From an uncultured Halieaceae bacterium (GTDB taxonomy: Bacteria > Pseudomonadota > Gammaproteobacteria > Pseudomonadales > Halieaceae): a stretch of 62,077 bases of DNA. Made by a program: the position numbers and the translations under genes. Below the pieces are notes generated by a model. That model saw only the letters and a program-made list of their open reading frames with translations, did no database searches and had not been told where the DNA came from. Positions 52,523-61,108 of this stretch are shown here, piece by piece. Numbering within the stretch: the stretch's first letter is position 1; each line of letters opens with the position of its first letter. The DNA lies in the NCBI GenBank assembly GCA_913057135.1, contig CAJXNM010000015.1:1-62077 (forward strand), in the 5' to 3' direction.

Positions 52523-53238
52523 TCACTGCCCAAGCGCTGATAGCGGTGCACCAAACTGCGCAAATGGGCCATCGATGCTTTCATAAGGTACAAGGCTTCC
52601 AGCCAGCCTTTACTGTGCAACTCGCTGATAGTTGCCAAGTCCATGGCGCTGGATTTTTTCTGAGACACCGCAAACATGCCGGTAAGGGTCTTCTTTTCAC
52701 CCTGGTGGTCGTTGAAGCTCACCCGAGTTTCCTCGAGCAGTTCCTTCTCCATCAAGTAATCAATGAACGCAGTTACCTGCGCCTCACCATCGGCGAGTAG
52801 CGATAACACCTCCCCTTGCCGGCGCAGATAATCAGAGGGGCTGCCAGCATCGTCGAACAACACCTCGCCTTGGTCTTGGGACAGTCGAGGACTATCGGCA
52901 TCGACCATCACAAAGGGGTTGCTGTTGTTGGCATCGTCGGGGCGCCGCCCCATGCGGAACGGCCGCACCTGCAAGTTGAGGGGCACGTAGCTGGCATCCC
53001 ACTTACTACCCTGCAAAAACAGATTCTGCGCCGGGAACAGGCCCAATAACGCGGTGAGTCGATAGCGCCCACTGTCCTTCGATTGGATGACCACCACCGG
53101 AAAATCGGCCACCAGATGGGTCAGCTCCGGCAAGATAACCGGCACCGACGACACACTGTCACCCAACTCAGCCCCATAGCTTTGGCGCACCCGCAGCTGG
53201 GTGTGCTTAGACTTATCAAGCGCTACATAACGACTCAT
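52519..53238 (-). CDS. SapC-family protein
   Basis: A 239-residue soluble protein with the SapC-family pattern HTQLRVRQSYGAELGDSVSSVPVILPELTHLVADFPVVV and, later, ALLGLFPAQNLFL, GSPSDYLRRQGEVLSLLADGEAQVTAFIDYLMEKELLE. The family is named after an S-layer-associated protein, but its biochemical role is unknown. ATG 53238 with GGGGAGA upstream is preferred to the frame six codons longer. It lies between the bchP operon and acsF, on the acsF strand. Confidence 0.8.
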   Translation of the reverse strand: MSRYVALDKSKHTQLRVRQSYGAELGDSVSSVPVILPELTHLVADFPVVVIQSKDSGRYRLTALLGLFPAQNLFLQGSKWDASYVPLNLQVRPFRMGRRPDDANNSNPFVMVDADSPRLSQDQGEVLFDDAGSPSDYLRRQGEVLSLLADGEAQVTAFIDYLMEKELLEETRVSFNDHQGEKKTLTGMFAVSQKKSSAMDLATISELHSKGWLEALYLMKASMAHLRSLVHRYQRLGSD

Positions 53239-53371
53239 CGATTCTCCCCGCCCCACATCGACGCTGTGCGCTGCCTATGCAACACACGCGAAGGGTTACT
53301 TCATTTTTATCACACAGGGAAAATCTCACAAGCGCAAGGAAGTTTCCAGCGCCAATCGCACAATAATGTAT

Positions 53372-54433
53372 CTACCAAGCCGGTGCGACTCGGGTCTGCT
53401 CCGGCAATTCGTTGCTCTGAGTCGGTAATAAATACAGACCAGCAAAGGTCAGTGCGCTCTGCACCGCCACGGCGGCACGCCCCAAAGCCCCCATCACACC
53501 GCCTTTTGCCCGCAGCCGATCACTTTTTTGGCTCAGCTTCAACAGTCTATCCATACCCCGACGGAAGCGCGGATCATCGGTGTTGAGGGTGATTGGGAAG
53601 ACCTGCCGGGATATTTCAGTGGTGATATCAAATACCTTGTAGTCATACTCGGTGATATCCATACCAAACCCTTCATACAGGGCAGGTCGACTGTGGTCGC
53701 GTACGTACATAGTGGAATACACGGCCAAGAGGAAAAACCGAATCCACAGTTTGTTATGACCACGCAGGAGCTCGGGATTGGCGCGCATCAGTAACGCAAA
53801 GGCCTCACCGTGGGCGTACTCATCGTTACACCATTCTTCGAACCAATTGAAAATGGGGTGGAACTGGTATTCGGGATGGCGCTGTAGATGTCGGAAAATC
53901 GTGATGTAGCGCGCGTAACCAATTTTTTCGGACAAGTAGGTTGCGTAATAAATGAACTTGGGACGGAAGTAGTGGTACTCCTTTTTCTGCTTGAGCACAC
54001 TTAAATCCACAGCCACGCCCATTTGATTGAGCGCCAGGTTAATAAAGCCCGCATGACGGGACTCATCCCGCGCCATATAGCGCATAAGATCGGCGATGTC
54101 CTTGTTCTCAACGTGCTTCTCGATCTCCTGGTACAGCACACAGCCCGAATATTCAGAGGTAATCGAACTGACCAGTAGGTCAAGAAAATCCGCTTTTAAC
54201 GCTGGGCGTTCATCGAGACTGGTCTCATCGAATTGGAAGCGGCGTTTAAAGTGCTCACGATTCTTATCGAGGGCGAAGTCCGCCATCATTTCGTCCCACT
54301 CGGCGCGCACCGGGGTCACATCGAGCTTATTCAATGCGTCGTAATTGGTGCGGTAGAAACGCGGCGCCAACAGGCGGTTCTCCAAGGCCTGTTCGGTTGA
54401 GTCATTCATACTGCTAACAGCTAATCCTGTCAT
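53372..54433 (-). CDS. acsF: AcsF, aerobic Mg-protoporphyrin IX monomethyl ester oxidative cyclase
   Basis: A 353-residue diiron oxygenase that forms ring E using O2. The diiron ligands appear as SITSEYSGCVLYQEIEKH, ARDESRHAGFINLAL (D-E-x-R-H) and FEEWCNDEYAHGEAFALL. The N- and C-terminal sequences are normal for bacterial AcsF. No bchE (anaerobic cyclase) is present in the window, consistent with an aerobic phototroph. GGGGGAAG precedes ATG 54433. It is divergent from the BLUF gene across 234 bp containing a degenerate PpsR-like pair. Confidence 0.96.
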   Translation of the reverse strand: MTGLAVSSMNDSTEQALENRLLAPRFYRTNYDALNKLDVTPVRAEWDEMMADFALDKNREHFKRRFQFDETSLDERPALKADFLDLLVSSITSEYSGCVLYQEIEKHVENKDIADLMRYMARDESRHAGFINLALNQMGVAVDLSVLKQKKEYHYFRPKFIYYATYLSEKIGYARYITIFRHLQRHPEYQFHPIFNWFEEWCNDEYAHGEAFALLMRANPELLRGHNKLWIRFFLLAVYSTMYVRDHSRPALYEGFGMDITEYDYKVFDITTEISRQVFPITLNTDDPRFRRGMDRLLKLSQKSDRLRAKGGVMGALGRAAVAVQSALTFAGLYLLPTQSNELPEQTRVAPAW

Positions 54434-54503
54434 GGTGCTTCCCCCCCGCCCGCGGGCGGTTAATCAAACCACTAATACGTTGGGTCACTTCCTCACCCAA
54501 CAC

Positions 54504-54546
54504 TGTAAATTTTACTTTATTCTGTTAATGTCCAGCTTAGTTGACT
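54504..54546 (+). promoter_or_regulatory. Degenerate tandem PpsR-like sites between acsF and the BLUF gene
   Basis: TGTA-N11-ATT (54504-54521) and TGTC-N10-GACT (54529-54546) have intact left half-sites starting exactly 25 bp apart and altered right half-sites. The spacing equals that of the exact pairs at crtI and crtE. They are 71-113 bp from the acsF start and 122-164 bp from the BLUF start. Confidence 0.5.
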
Positions 54547-54667
54547 TGATTTTTAGGATCAAGAGGTTCGGAATAAACAAACATCGAAGCAGACCGCTGG
54601 GGGCGGGGTGTGCTGCGGTTGCCATAACGGCATAGCCATTCAAGAGAGCCACTCAAAGGAGCTCAGC

Positions 54668-55150
54668 GTGACCAATACACAAGCACCCGCCACTGATATT
54701 ACCGACGACAGGCCCGCCAATACCCCAGAGGCGCTTTTGCATTTGGCCTATGTCAGCACCCAAACTCGACTGATGAGCGGTGCAGACCTGCTAGCGCTGT
54801 TAGATGAAGCCCGCAACAATAACGGGCAGCGGGGCGTCACGGGCCTGCTACTGCACAAGGAGGATGCTTTCTTCCAAGTGCTCGAAGGCCCCGAGACGGC
54901 GGTGCGCGGCACGTTCCAAAGCATCCTGGCAGACGAGCGCCACAAGAATATCGAGGTGCTGTTAGAAGAGCCTTTGGACACTCGACAGTTCCCCGATTGG
55001 CAGATGGGCTTTTCCGACTTGGACAACATCGATCCGTCGCTGATCCCCGGCTATAGCCACTTTATGAGCGAAGAGCGTTGCCCTCGGCGCTTTTTAGAGG
55101 AACTCAGTGCCAGCAAACGGCTCGCCGTCATGTTCCGCGACCTTCAGTAA
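54668..55150 (+). CDS. BLUF-domain blue-light photoreceptor
   Basis: A 160-residue protein with one BLUF domain (about residues 20-115) and a short C-terminal helix. Flavin-site residues expected in the family are visible: Tyr in LLHLAYVST, Asn in DEARNNNGQRGVTGLLL, Gln in FFQVLEG and Trp/Met in DWQMGF. BLUF proteins sense blue light through FAD; in Rhodobacter sphaeroides AppA, a BLUF protein antagonises PpsR. A regulatory link to PpsR here is an inference from the PGC location and the PpsR-like sites upstream. GTG 54668 is chosen because AAGGAG precedes it by 6 bp; the frame opens earlier at 54608. Confidence 0.9.
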   Translation: MTNTQAPATDITDDRPANTPEALLHLAYVSTQTRLMSGADLLALLDEARNNNGQRGVTGLLLHKEDAFFQVLEGPETAVRGTFQSILADERHKNIEVLLEEPLDTRQFPDWQMGFSDLDNIDPSLIPGYSHFMSEERCPRRFLEELSASKRLAVMFRDLQ

Positions 55151-55199
55151 ACGATAACAACAGAGTAAGCTGGGGCCTCCTTGATTCGAGGCACCCGCC

Positions 55200-57476
55200 A
55201 TGATTGAGCGTCGTTTTGTGCTAAAAGCCTCCGCCGTCGGAACAGCCATGATGGCGACGGGCGCTGCTAGAGCCTGGACCGGTACGACCGAACCACCGAC
55301 CGCGCAACAGGGGGAGTCACTACTTGACTACCTGCAGCGCACAGGCGACGGCACCGACCAAGCCACCTATGCGCGGTGGCTTGGGGCGGCCAATGCCTTC
55401 AAAGAAGGGGATGACATCATTGGTGTTGCAGCCCCCAATGACACCGTGCGCCTACTGGCACGCACGCTCCTAAGTAATACCAGCCTCCGAGAAATCGATG
55501 ATATGGCAGGCCATCGTGATCACGTCTGGCGGTTCGCCAACGAGGCACGGGATCCCACCTTAGCCACTGAATTGGCAGACACAACCCTTGGGGCGCTCAA
55601 AAGCCAGTTGCTGGGTTCACCGGGGGCGCAGTGCGCCACACTGGGCACAGGTCTATCAAGCGATGCCATTGCCGCAGTGGTACGACTGATGAGCAACGAC
55701 GAGCTCGTGGCCGTGGCCGCCAAAGTCTTCAATCCACTGCCCGGCAGCAACATTGGCGCCAAAGGCTATATGGGGGCGCGGGTGCAGCCCAACTCCCCCA
55801 CCGACAACCCCGACGACATTCGCTGGCAGGTATTTGATGCCTTCGCCTACGGTGTGGGCGATGTGGTGCTGGGTACCAACCCGGTCTCGAGCGAGGTCGA
55901 ATCGGTAGCCGCCATCGAGGCAACCCTCGCGGATATCGCCACTACCTTCGGTGTACAGGAACATCTTCCCCACTGCGTGTTGGCCCATATCGATGTGCAA
56001 GCAGAAGCCGAGGCGCAAGCACCGAACACGACCGGCATTTGGTTTCAGAGCATCGCCGGCAATGATGAGGCCAACGCCACTTTTGATATCTCCGTGCAAT
56101 CCATGCGCGACCATGCCGCAAAGCGCAGCGGTCCATGGGGCCTCTATTTCGAGACGGGACAGGGCGCCGACTTCACCAACGGCCACGGCTACGGCGTCGA
56201 TATGGTGACCTGGGAAGCCCGCAAGTACGGGTTTGCCCGAGCCCTACAGCGGGATGTTGCCCAGGCAAAAGCCCAGACCGGTGATCCGCGGGAGCCCTGG
56301 GTACACCTGAATGATGTGGCAGGTTTCATTGGCCCAGAAGTCTTCAGAAGCAAAGAGCAGCTGGTGCGCTGCTGCTTGGAAGACATCGTCATGGGTAAAC
56401 TGCACGGTCTCTGTATCGGTCTCGATATCTGCGCCACGCTGCATATGAGCGTGTCACTGGATGATTTGGATTGGTGCATCGATCAGGTAATGCCCGCGAA
56501 TCCCGCCTATCTCATGGCCTTGCCCACAAAAATTGACCCCATGCTGGGTTATCTCACTACCGGCTATCAAGACCACGTACGCATACGCGAGCGCTTCGGC
56601 TACAGGGTGGAAGACCGAATGTGGCAGCTGTTCCAACGTCTTGAAGTCGTGAATGCCGATGGCAGCCCAGGCCCCAACTTTGGTGATCCCATTGCGGTAT
56701 ACATCGCCTACAGACGTGCTAAGGGCGACTTACGCAGCGCCGGGCAACTGCGGAACGAAGCTACCGAGCAGTTAGCGGGTGTTCGCGGCCGCGGTGTTTT
56801 CATTGCCGAGGGTTACGGGGCTGCACCTTCAGCGTTGGAGCCATCGCTGGCGGCACTGATCACCGGCATCACCGATGAGGCGCGCACCTGTATTTGGGAG
56901 CAATTCGACGATCGCTTTCTTAAGCAGTGGTCAACGGGGCTGCGTTTGACAACCCAATCAAAGGACCGGGAAGACTACATATTGCATCCAGACTCGGGGG
57001 AGCAACTCAGCACTGGGGCGCTGAAACGTCTGGGGCAGTGGCGGCAAACCGCAGCCGACTATAACGCCATCATTGTTATCTCAGACGGACTGAATGCGCG
57101 GGCGCTCAAACAGGGTGATCAGCTAGCGCGGCTCTATAGCAGCCTGCAGAAAGCGCTTACCGTGGATGGCTGGCGGGTGGCTGAGACGCCCCTCATCATT
57201 GAGTCTGGGCGGGTTCGGGCCGGTTATCAAACCGGCGAGCAGTTACTCAATCACCTAGCCGGCAACGGTTTGCTACTACACATTATCGGGGAACGGCCTG
57301 GCACAGGCCACAACACGCTATCGGTGTATATGACCCAAGCCAAAGGGGCGGTGTGGGCAAGCACTGGCACCGTCGATCATGACATCACTAAAGTGGTCTC
57401 GGGCATTGCCGACAGCGCCCTAAAACCCGAGCTGGCAGTGCAGCAGATTTCAAGGATCCTAGCCACGATTGCCTAG
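55200..57476 (+). CDS. eutBC: Fused ethanolamine ammonia-lyase (EutB-EutC) with Tat-like leader
   Basis: A 758-residue fusion. Residues about 35-480 match the large subunit EutB (GDDIIGVAAPNDTVRLLARTLLSNTSL, GTGLSSDAIAAVVRLMSNDELV, FNPLPGSNIGAKGYMGARVQPNSPTDNPDD, LHGLCIGLDICATLHMSVSLDDL). Residues about 520-755 match the small subunit EutC (IIVISDGLNARAL, ESGRVRAGYQTGEQLLNHL, GERPGTGHNTLSVYMTQ). The holoenzyme needs adenosylcobalamin and cleaves ethanolamine to acetaldehyde and ammonia. Oddly, the first 26 residues read MIERRFVLKASAVG...GAARA, a plausible twin-arginine signal with an A-R-A cleavage site. eutA, permease and aldehyde dehydrogenase genes are absent nearby. Confidence 0.88.
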   Translation: MIERRFVLKASAVGTAMMATGAARAWTGTTEPPTAQQGESLLDYLQRTGDGTDQATYARWLGAANAFKEGDDIIGVAAPNDTVRLLARTLLSNTSLREIDDMAGHRDHVWRFANEARDPTLATELADTTLGALKSQLLGSPGAQCATLGTGLSSDAIAAVVRLMSNDELVAVAAKVFNPLPGSNIGAKGYMGARVQPNSPTDNPDDIRWQVFDAFAYGVGDVVLGTNPVSSEVESVAAIEATLADIATTFGVQEHLPHCVLAHIDVQAEAEAQAPNTTGIWFQSIAGNDEANATFDISVQSMRDHAAKRSGPWGLYFETGQGADFTNGHGYGVDMVTWEARKYGFARALQRDVAQAKAQTGDPREPWVHLNDVAGFIGPEVFRSKEQLVRCCLEDIVMGKLHGLCIGLDICATLHMSVSLDDLDWCIDQVMPANPAYLMALPTKIDPMLGYLTTGYQDHVRIRERFGYRVEDRMWQLFQRLEVVNADGSPGPNFGDPIAVYIAYRRAKGDLRSAGQLRNEATEQLAGVRGRGVFIAEGYGAAPSALEPSLAALITGITDEARTCIWEQFDDRFLKQWSTGLRLTTQSKDREDYILHPDSGEQLSTGALKRLGQWRQTAADYNAIIVISDGLNARALKQGDQLARLYSSLQKALTVDGWRVAETPLIIESGRVRAGYQTGEQLLNHLAGNGLLLHIIGERPGTGHNTLSVYMTQAKGAVWASTGTVDHDITKVVSGIADSALKPELAVQQISRILATIA

Positions 57477-57492
57477 CGCGCCCAGCGTCCGC

Positions 57493-58026
57493 CTAGCGCC
57501 GGCGCTGGAACCGCGGGCGCCAAATGCCCACAGCAACATTCACCAGCGCCACGAAGCCAAGGACCAAAATACTGTTCCACTCGGCTGACAGGTTTGCGGC
57601 CAACTGCGCTGATGAGTCAGCCACGGCAGCAGGCGATGCCACACTCGCCGAAACATTCTCCGCCGACAAGGCAACCGCTAGTGCACGCTCAGCTTCCGCC
57701 TCCATGGGGCCCTGAATACCCAGCAGCGTTCCCTCGAACATGACAACCCCAGTGGCCAGCTTCAGCCACGCCCAGCCCGCGTTGTGAAAGCCTTTGACAA
57801 AGGCCATCGAAAACAAGCCCGCCACCAGGGTTAAGCCAAGGGACGGCAGCAACAACCACCGGGCAATATGGGCCATGGTCACCCGCTGGGCCACATAAAT
57901 ATCAAGCGCCTCGCCGGGCAGTGCCAAATCAGACAGCATCACCATTAGGGCCGCCATGGCACCGAGCAAACCAATGGCGCCCAGGGTGTGTAAAAACTTT
58001 AGTATGTAACGTGTGGTCATTAACAA
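57493..58026 (-). CDS. DUF2269-like membrane protein
   Basis: A 177-residue protein with four hydrophobic segments: YILKFLHTLGAIGLLGAMAALMVM, ARWLLLPSLGLTLVAGLFSMAFV, WLKLATGVVMFEGTLLG and WNSILVLGFVALVNVAVGIWRP. The early L-K-F-L-H-x-L-G and following small-residue helix resemble the DUF2269 family of predicted integral membrane proteins. Function is unknown. It is convergent with eutBC, 16 bp apart; a 12-bp GC palindrome (57495-57506) covers its stop. Upstream, 58027-58275 contains no recognised element. Confidence 0.65.
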   Translation of the reverse strand: MLMTTRYILKFLHTLGAIGLLGAMAALMVMLSDLALPGEALDIYVAQRVTMAHIARWLLLPSLGLTLVAGLFSMAFVKGFHNAGWAWLKLATGVVMFEGTLLGIQGPMEAEAERALAVALSAENVSASVASPAAVADSSAQLAANLSAEWNSILVLGFVALVNVAVGIWRPRFQRRR

Positions 58027-58275
58027 ATAGCCATTCTCAGCTAACCTTTATCAATTACGGAACGTTTAGGTGCACGGTTCTCAATTAACTGATTTCACAT
58101 ATCTATCCCGATCAAATGATTTTCGCGATGTTAACTGAGGGGGCCGACTGATTGCCTATTGATGACACGCAATATTCAACCACTCGAGCCACTAGCGAAT
58201 GGCCATGGTATGTGCTGTTAGTCTAGTATTATTTATATCGCGAGCAGCCACTCTTGATAAGCGGAGCATCTTTCA

Positions 58276-60144
58276 ATGCCACACTCTCGTCTGAATAGCA
58301 CTGGGTTACGCTCTATTTACACCATCGCGGGGCTTTTTGTGCTGGCAGTGATGCTGGGGGGTTGCACCCTGAGTACCGATGAAACGATATCCGTTGAGCA
58401 ACTACCATCGATTAGCAGCGATGATAAAGCCGAGATAGCACCTAAACTCGAGAGCGACGTGCCGAGGGTGATCGCTGTATTGCCGTTCACCAATGAAACA
58501 GATGACGCGGCGGCACCTGACATTCTCAGAACGACCATCCAAAACCACCTATCATCGAAAAATTTTCTTATTACCAGTTACTCGGAAGTAGAACAGCTCA
58601 TCGACTCATCGCCATCAATGAGTCCAGGGCAAGCGGCTCGCAGCCTGGGGATTGACGCCGTCATCACCGGCAACATTACCGATGTCGAACTACTGCATGC
58701 CGGGGTTTACGCGCAAATAGAGCTAGGTGTCACCTTGGCAATGGTCGACCGCAATGATCGGGTCATCTGGCAAGAACAACGCTCTGTCACATCCCGTGCC
58801 GGGGGTGTATCCACGAGTCCCTGGGGGCTACTACTGAACGCCGCTTTCGCCACGCTGCATTTAACCGAGAAGAATCTGCTCGCCGCAGCCGATGAGCTGG
58901 GTCGCGACTTTGCCGCGGTCATCCCCAGTCCACCTGCAGCTCCGGGTACACGATCTAAACCCTACATCAGAAATGTGTTACACGATGGGGCCAACAAAGT
59001 GCTGAACTATGGTGACACCCTAACCGTTGGCGTCAAAGGTGATCCTGGTTTGAGTGCAATGGTTGCCATTGAGGGGCTTGGAAGTTTTTCATTGCGAGAG
59101 CAAGAACCCGGGGTTTACATCCAGGAAATACCCGTAGACCGCAGCTGGAATGCCCAGAATGTGTCAGTCACGGGTCGACTCATCAAACCGGAAGGTACCG
59201 CTGCCTCGTGGTTAAGTCCTGCCGGCCTGCTCACCTTTGATAACAGTGCGCCACCAGCACCGGCCAAGCTGCGCATAACCACCCTCAATAACAAATCCAC
59301 GGTCGCCTGGGAGAGCAGCCAAGACGCCACCCACTATCGCATTGAGCTGTTGCAACGAGACGAGTCTAAGCTGTTAGGGGAGACCAACACCGACTCCCTC
59401 TCAATCAGTGATTTACCCCTGTTTTCACCCCTGACCCTTGCGGTGAGTGCATGCGATAATGCCGATAATTGGAGCGAGCCCGCGATACTGAAAACAACGC
59501 TGCTGCCTATTCCCGGGGCTAACGACGCGCCGCTGGCACCCAGTGTTATCAAATCGGACATCAGTGGTAGCCTTCTTTTCTCGAAACGCCACTCCCCCTT
59601 CAAAATTGAAGGCCGGGTTGTGATAGGTCCCGACGACATTCTGTTCGTGGAGCCGGGGGTAGATTTACAAATGGGGCCTCAAAGCGAGTTTGTGATTGAA
59701 GGGGAAACCTATTTCTGGGGCAACCCTGAACCCATCACTATATCTTCAGCGGTTGGGCAGGCCCCGGCCCAATACATCAGCCTAGCAACCACAAAGACCG
59801 CTGAGTTCAAAGGGGTTACCGTGCGCAACGGTAATCAGGCGGTGGTCATTACAAAGGGCCAGCCCACCTTCAACGACGTCCATTTCGAGCAAAATGCCTA
59901 CAGCGCTGTCGTTGTAAAAGATTCCGCTGCAGCGGTTTTCTCTGGCTGTCAATTCAGTGGCTCTATGGCAGCAGCACTGGTTGCCTCGGACTATGCCAAA
60001 GTTCGCATTGATGGCGGTGCATTCACCAACAATAGCCCGTTCCATATCCAATCAAGCTCGGTCTACCCCATCAGTACCCGTAACACCCAATGGCTGCCTG
60101 ACCATTCGCCCACCACCGTATTAGGAGATGTCACATATGATTAG
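58276..60144 (+). CDS. Outer-membrane lipoprotein with CsgG/GNA1162-like domain, FN3-like and beta-helix regions
   Basis: A 622-residue exported lipoprotein. The signal ends in the lipobox VLAVMLGGC. Residues about 60-215 (VIAVLPFTNETDDAAAPDILRTTIQNHLSS, SLGIDAVITGNITDVEL, DRNDRVIWQEQRSVTSRAGG) look like the CsgG/GNA1162 (DUF799) lipoprotein fold used in outer-membrane assemblies. A fibronectin-III-like segment follows around residue 330 (STVAWESSQDATHYRIELLQRD). The last 180 residues have short repeated strands with hydrophobic spacing (FKGVTVRNGNQAVVI, FNDVHFEQNAYSAVVV, FSGCQFSGSMAAALVA), typical of a right-handed beta-helix. It overlaps the next gene by 8 bp. Confidence 0.65.
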   Translation: MPHSRLNSTGLRSIYTIAGLFVLAVMLGGCTLSTDETISVEQLPSISSDDKAEIAPKLESDVPRVIAVLPFTNETDDAAAPDILRTTIQNHLSSKNFLITSYSEVEQLIDSSPSMSPGQAARSLGIDAVITGNITDVELLHAGVYAQIELGVTLAMVDRNDRVIWQEQRSVTSRAGGVSTSPWGLLLNAAFATLHLTEKNLLAAADELGRDFAAVIPSPPAAPGTRSKPYIRNVLHDGANKVLNYGDTLTVGVKGDPGLSAMVAIEGLGSFSLREQEPGVYIQEIPVDRSWNAQNVSVTGRLIKPEGTAASWLSPAGLLTFDNSAPPAPAKLRITTLNNKSTVAWESSQDATHYRIELLQRDESKLLGETNTDSLSISDLPLFSPLTLAVSACDNADNWSEPAILKTTLLPIPGANDAPLAPSVIKSDISGSLLFSKRHSPFKIEGRVVIGPDDILFVEPGVDLQMGPQSEFVIEGETYFWGNPEPITISSAVGQAPAQYISLATTKTAEFKGVTVRNGNQAVVITKGQPTFNDVHFEQNAYSAVVVKDSAAAVFSGCQFSGSMAAALVASDYAKVRIDGGAFTNNSPFHIQSSSVYPISTRNTQWLPDHSPTTVLGDVTYD

Positions 60145-61108
60145 ATCTAAATTGGGATTCATGGCGGTGTGTGCCTGGCTATCTACGCCGGCCCTTGCCG
60201 CAGGTGAATACACCGAACTCACTGCCTCGGGTGGCGTCATCAACTGGACCAAAGCCGCTGTCGAAGCGGGCGGTTTCGGCGCGGCACCGGAGGACAAGAA
60301 TCCCAGCTTGGCACCTATGTTGGCTTGTCGAGCTGCCATGGTTGATGCTCAGCGCAATTTGCTGGAAAGCACTAAAGGTGCCCGTGTTGATGCGGAGACA
60401 ACCATTGATAACTATGTCCTGGTGAGTGATCGGGTGAAGAGTGTCGTTCAAGGCACCATCAAGCAGGCAAAGCTGATTAAGCGGGAACCCCAAAGCGACG
60501 GCAAAACCTGCAAAGTGGTTCTGCAAGCGGCCCTGGAGGGTCCTGTCGTCAAAAGTATCTACGATGACAAAGGACGCCAAATAAGCTGGCTTCCCAGCAA
60601 TGTCATCGAATGGTTCAGTAACATCTCCGTGTCACTACTGCCGCAAGCCCATGCCCAATCTGAATCCGAGCCTGACAACTGGATGACGCGTATCGAGGTT
60701 AGACTTGATTCCCTAGAGAACATGCTTTATAGCGTAGGGTCACTCGATATCGTCGCTAGGGATCAGAAAGAACCCACTGGCTTGGTTATCGATGCTCGTG
60801 GCAGCCGATTCATACCATCCCTGTCACCCAGAGTTAGAGCGTCCGAGGGAGCCATTTTGTATCCCACAGCAAAGGACAATGGCGCGGAAAAAAGTAGTGG
60901 ACGCTTGGTATCACTGTTTGCAAGTGACGTGGATTTTGCCCTGAAACACCCACGTGTCGGCGAGCGCCCTCTTTTAGTGAAAGCAACGGGTACCTACCAA
61001 AATGTACCCACCGATATCGTCATCAGCGACGTCGCGGTTGCCGCCACACAGAAATTGGTTGCGAACGATAACTTTGCGACTGCCGGCGTTATTATTGTGC
61101 TCGACTAG
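60137..61108 (+). CDS. Exported LPP20/FlgP-like protein
   Basis: A 323-residue protein with a Sec signal (LGFMAVCAWLSTPALAAG). Residues about 55-130 carry the LPP20-family pattern ACRAAMVDAQRNLLESTKGARVDAETTIDNYVLVSDRVKSVVQGTIKQAKLIKRE. A C-terminal domain reads PTGLVIDARGSRFIPSLSPRVRASEGAILYP. LPP20-type proteins include FlgP, which forms outer-membrane rings around flagella, but no flagellar genes are present here. ATG 60137 is favoured by GGAG 9 bp upstream; ATG 60128 is three codons earlier. It starts within the end of the preceding lipoprotein gene. Confidence 0.75.
   Translation: MIRSKLGFMAVCAWLSTPALAAGEYTELTASGGVINWTKAAVEAGGFGAAPEDKNPSLAPMLACRAAMVDAQRNLLESTKGARVDAETTIDNYVLVSDRVKSVVQGTIKQAKLIKREPQSDGKTCKVVLQAALEGPVVKSIYDDKGRQISWLPSNVIEWFSNISVSLLPQAHAQSESEPDNWMTRIEVRLDSLENMLYSVGSLDIVARDQKEPTGLVIDARGSRFIPSLSPRVRASEGAILYPTAKDNGAEKSSGRLVSLFASDVDFALKHPRVGERPLLVKATGTYQNVPTDIVISDVAVAATQKLVANDNFATAGVIIVLD

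Noticed and set aside
55155-55199. Weak GCCTC/GAGGC hairpin between the BLUF gene and eutBC as a terminator
   Set aside because: The stem is only five base pairs and no T-run follows.
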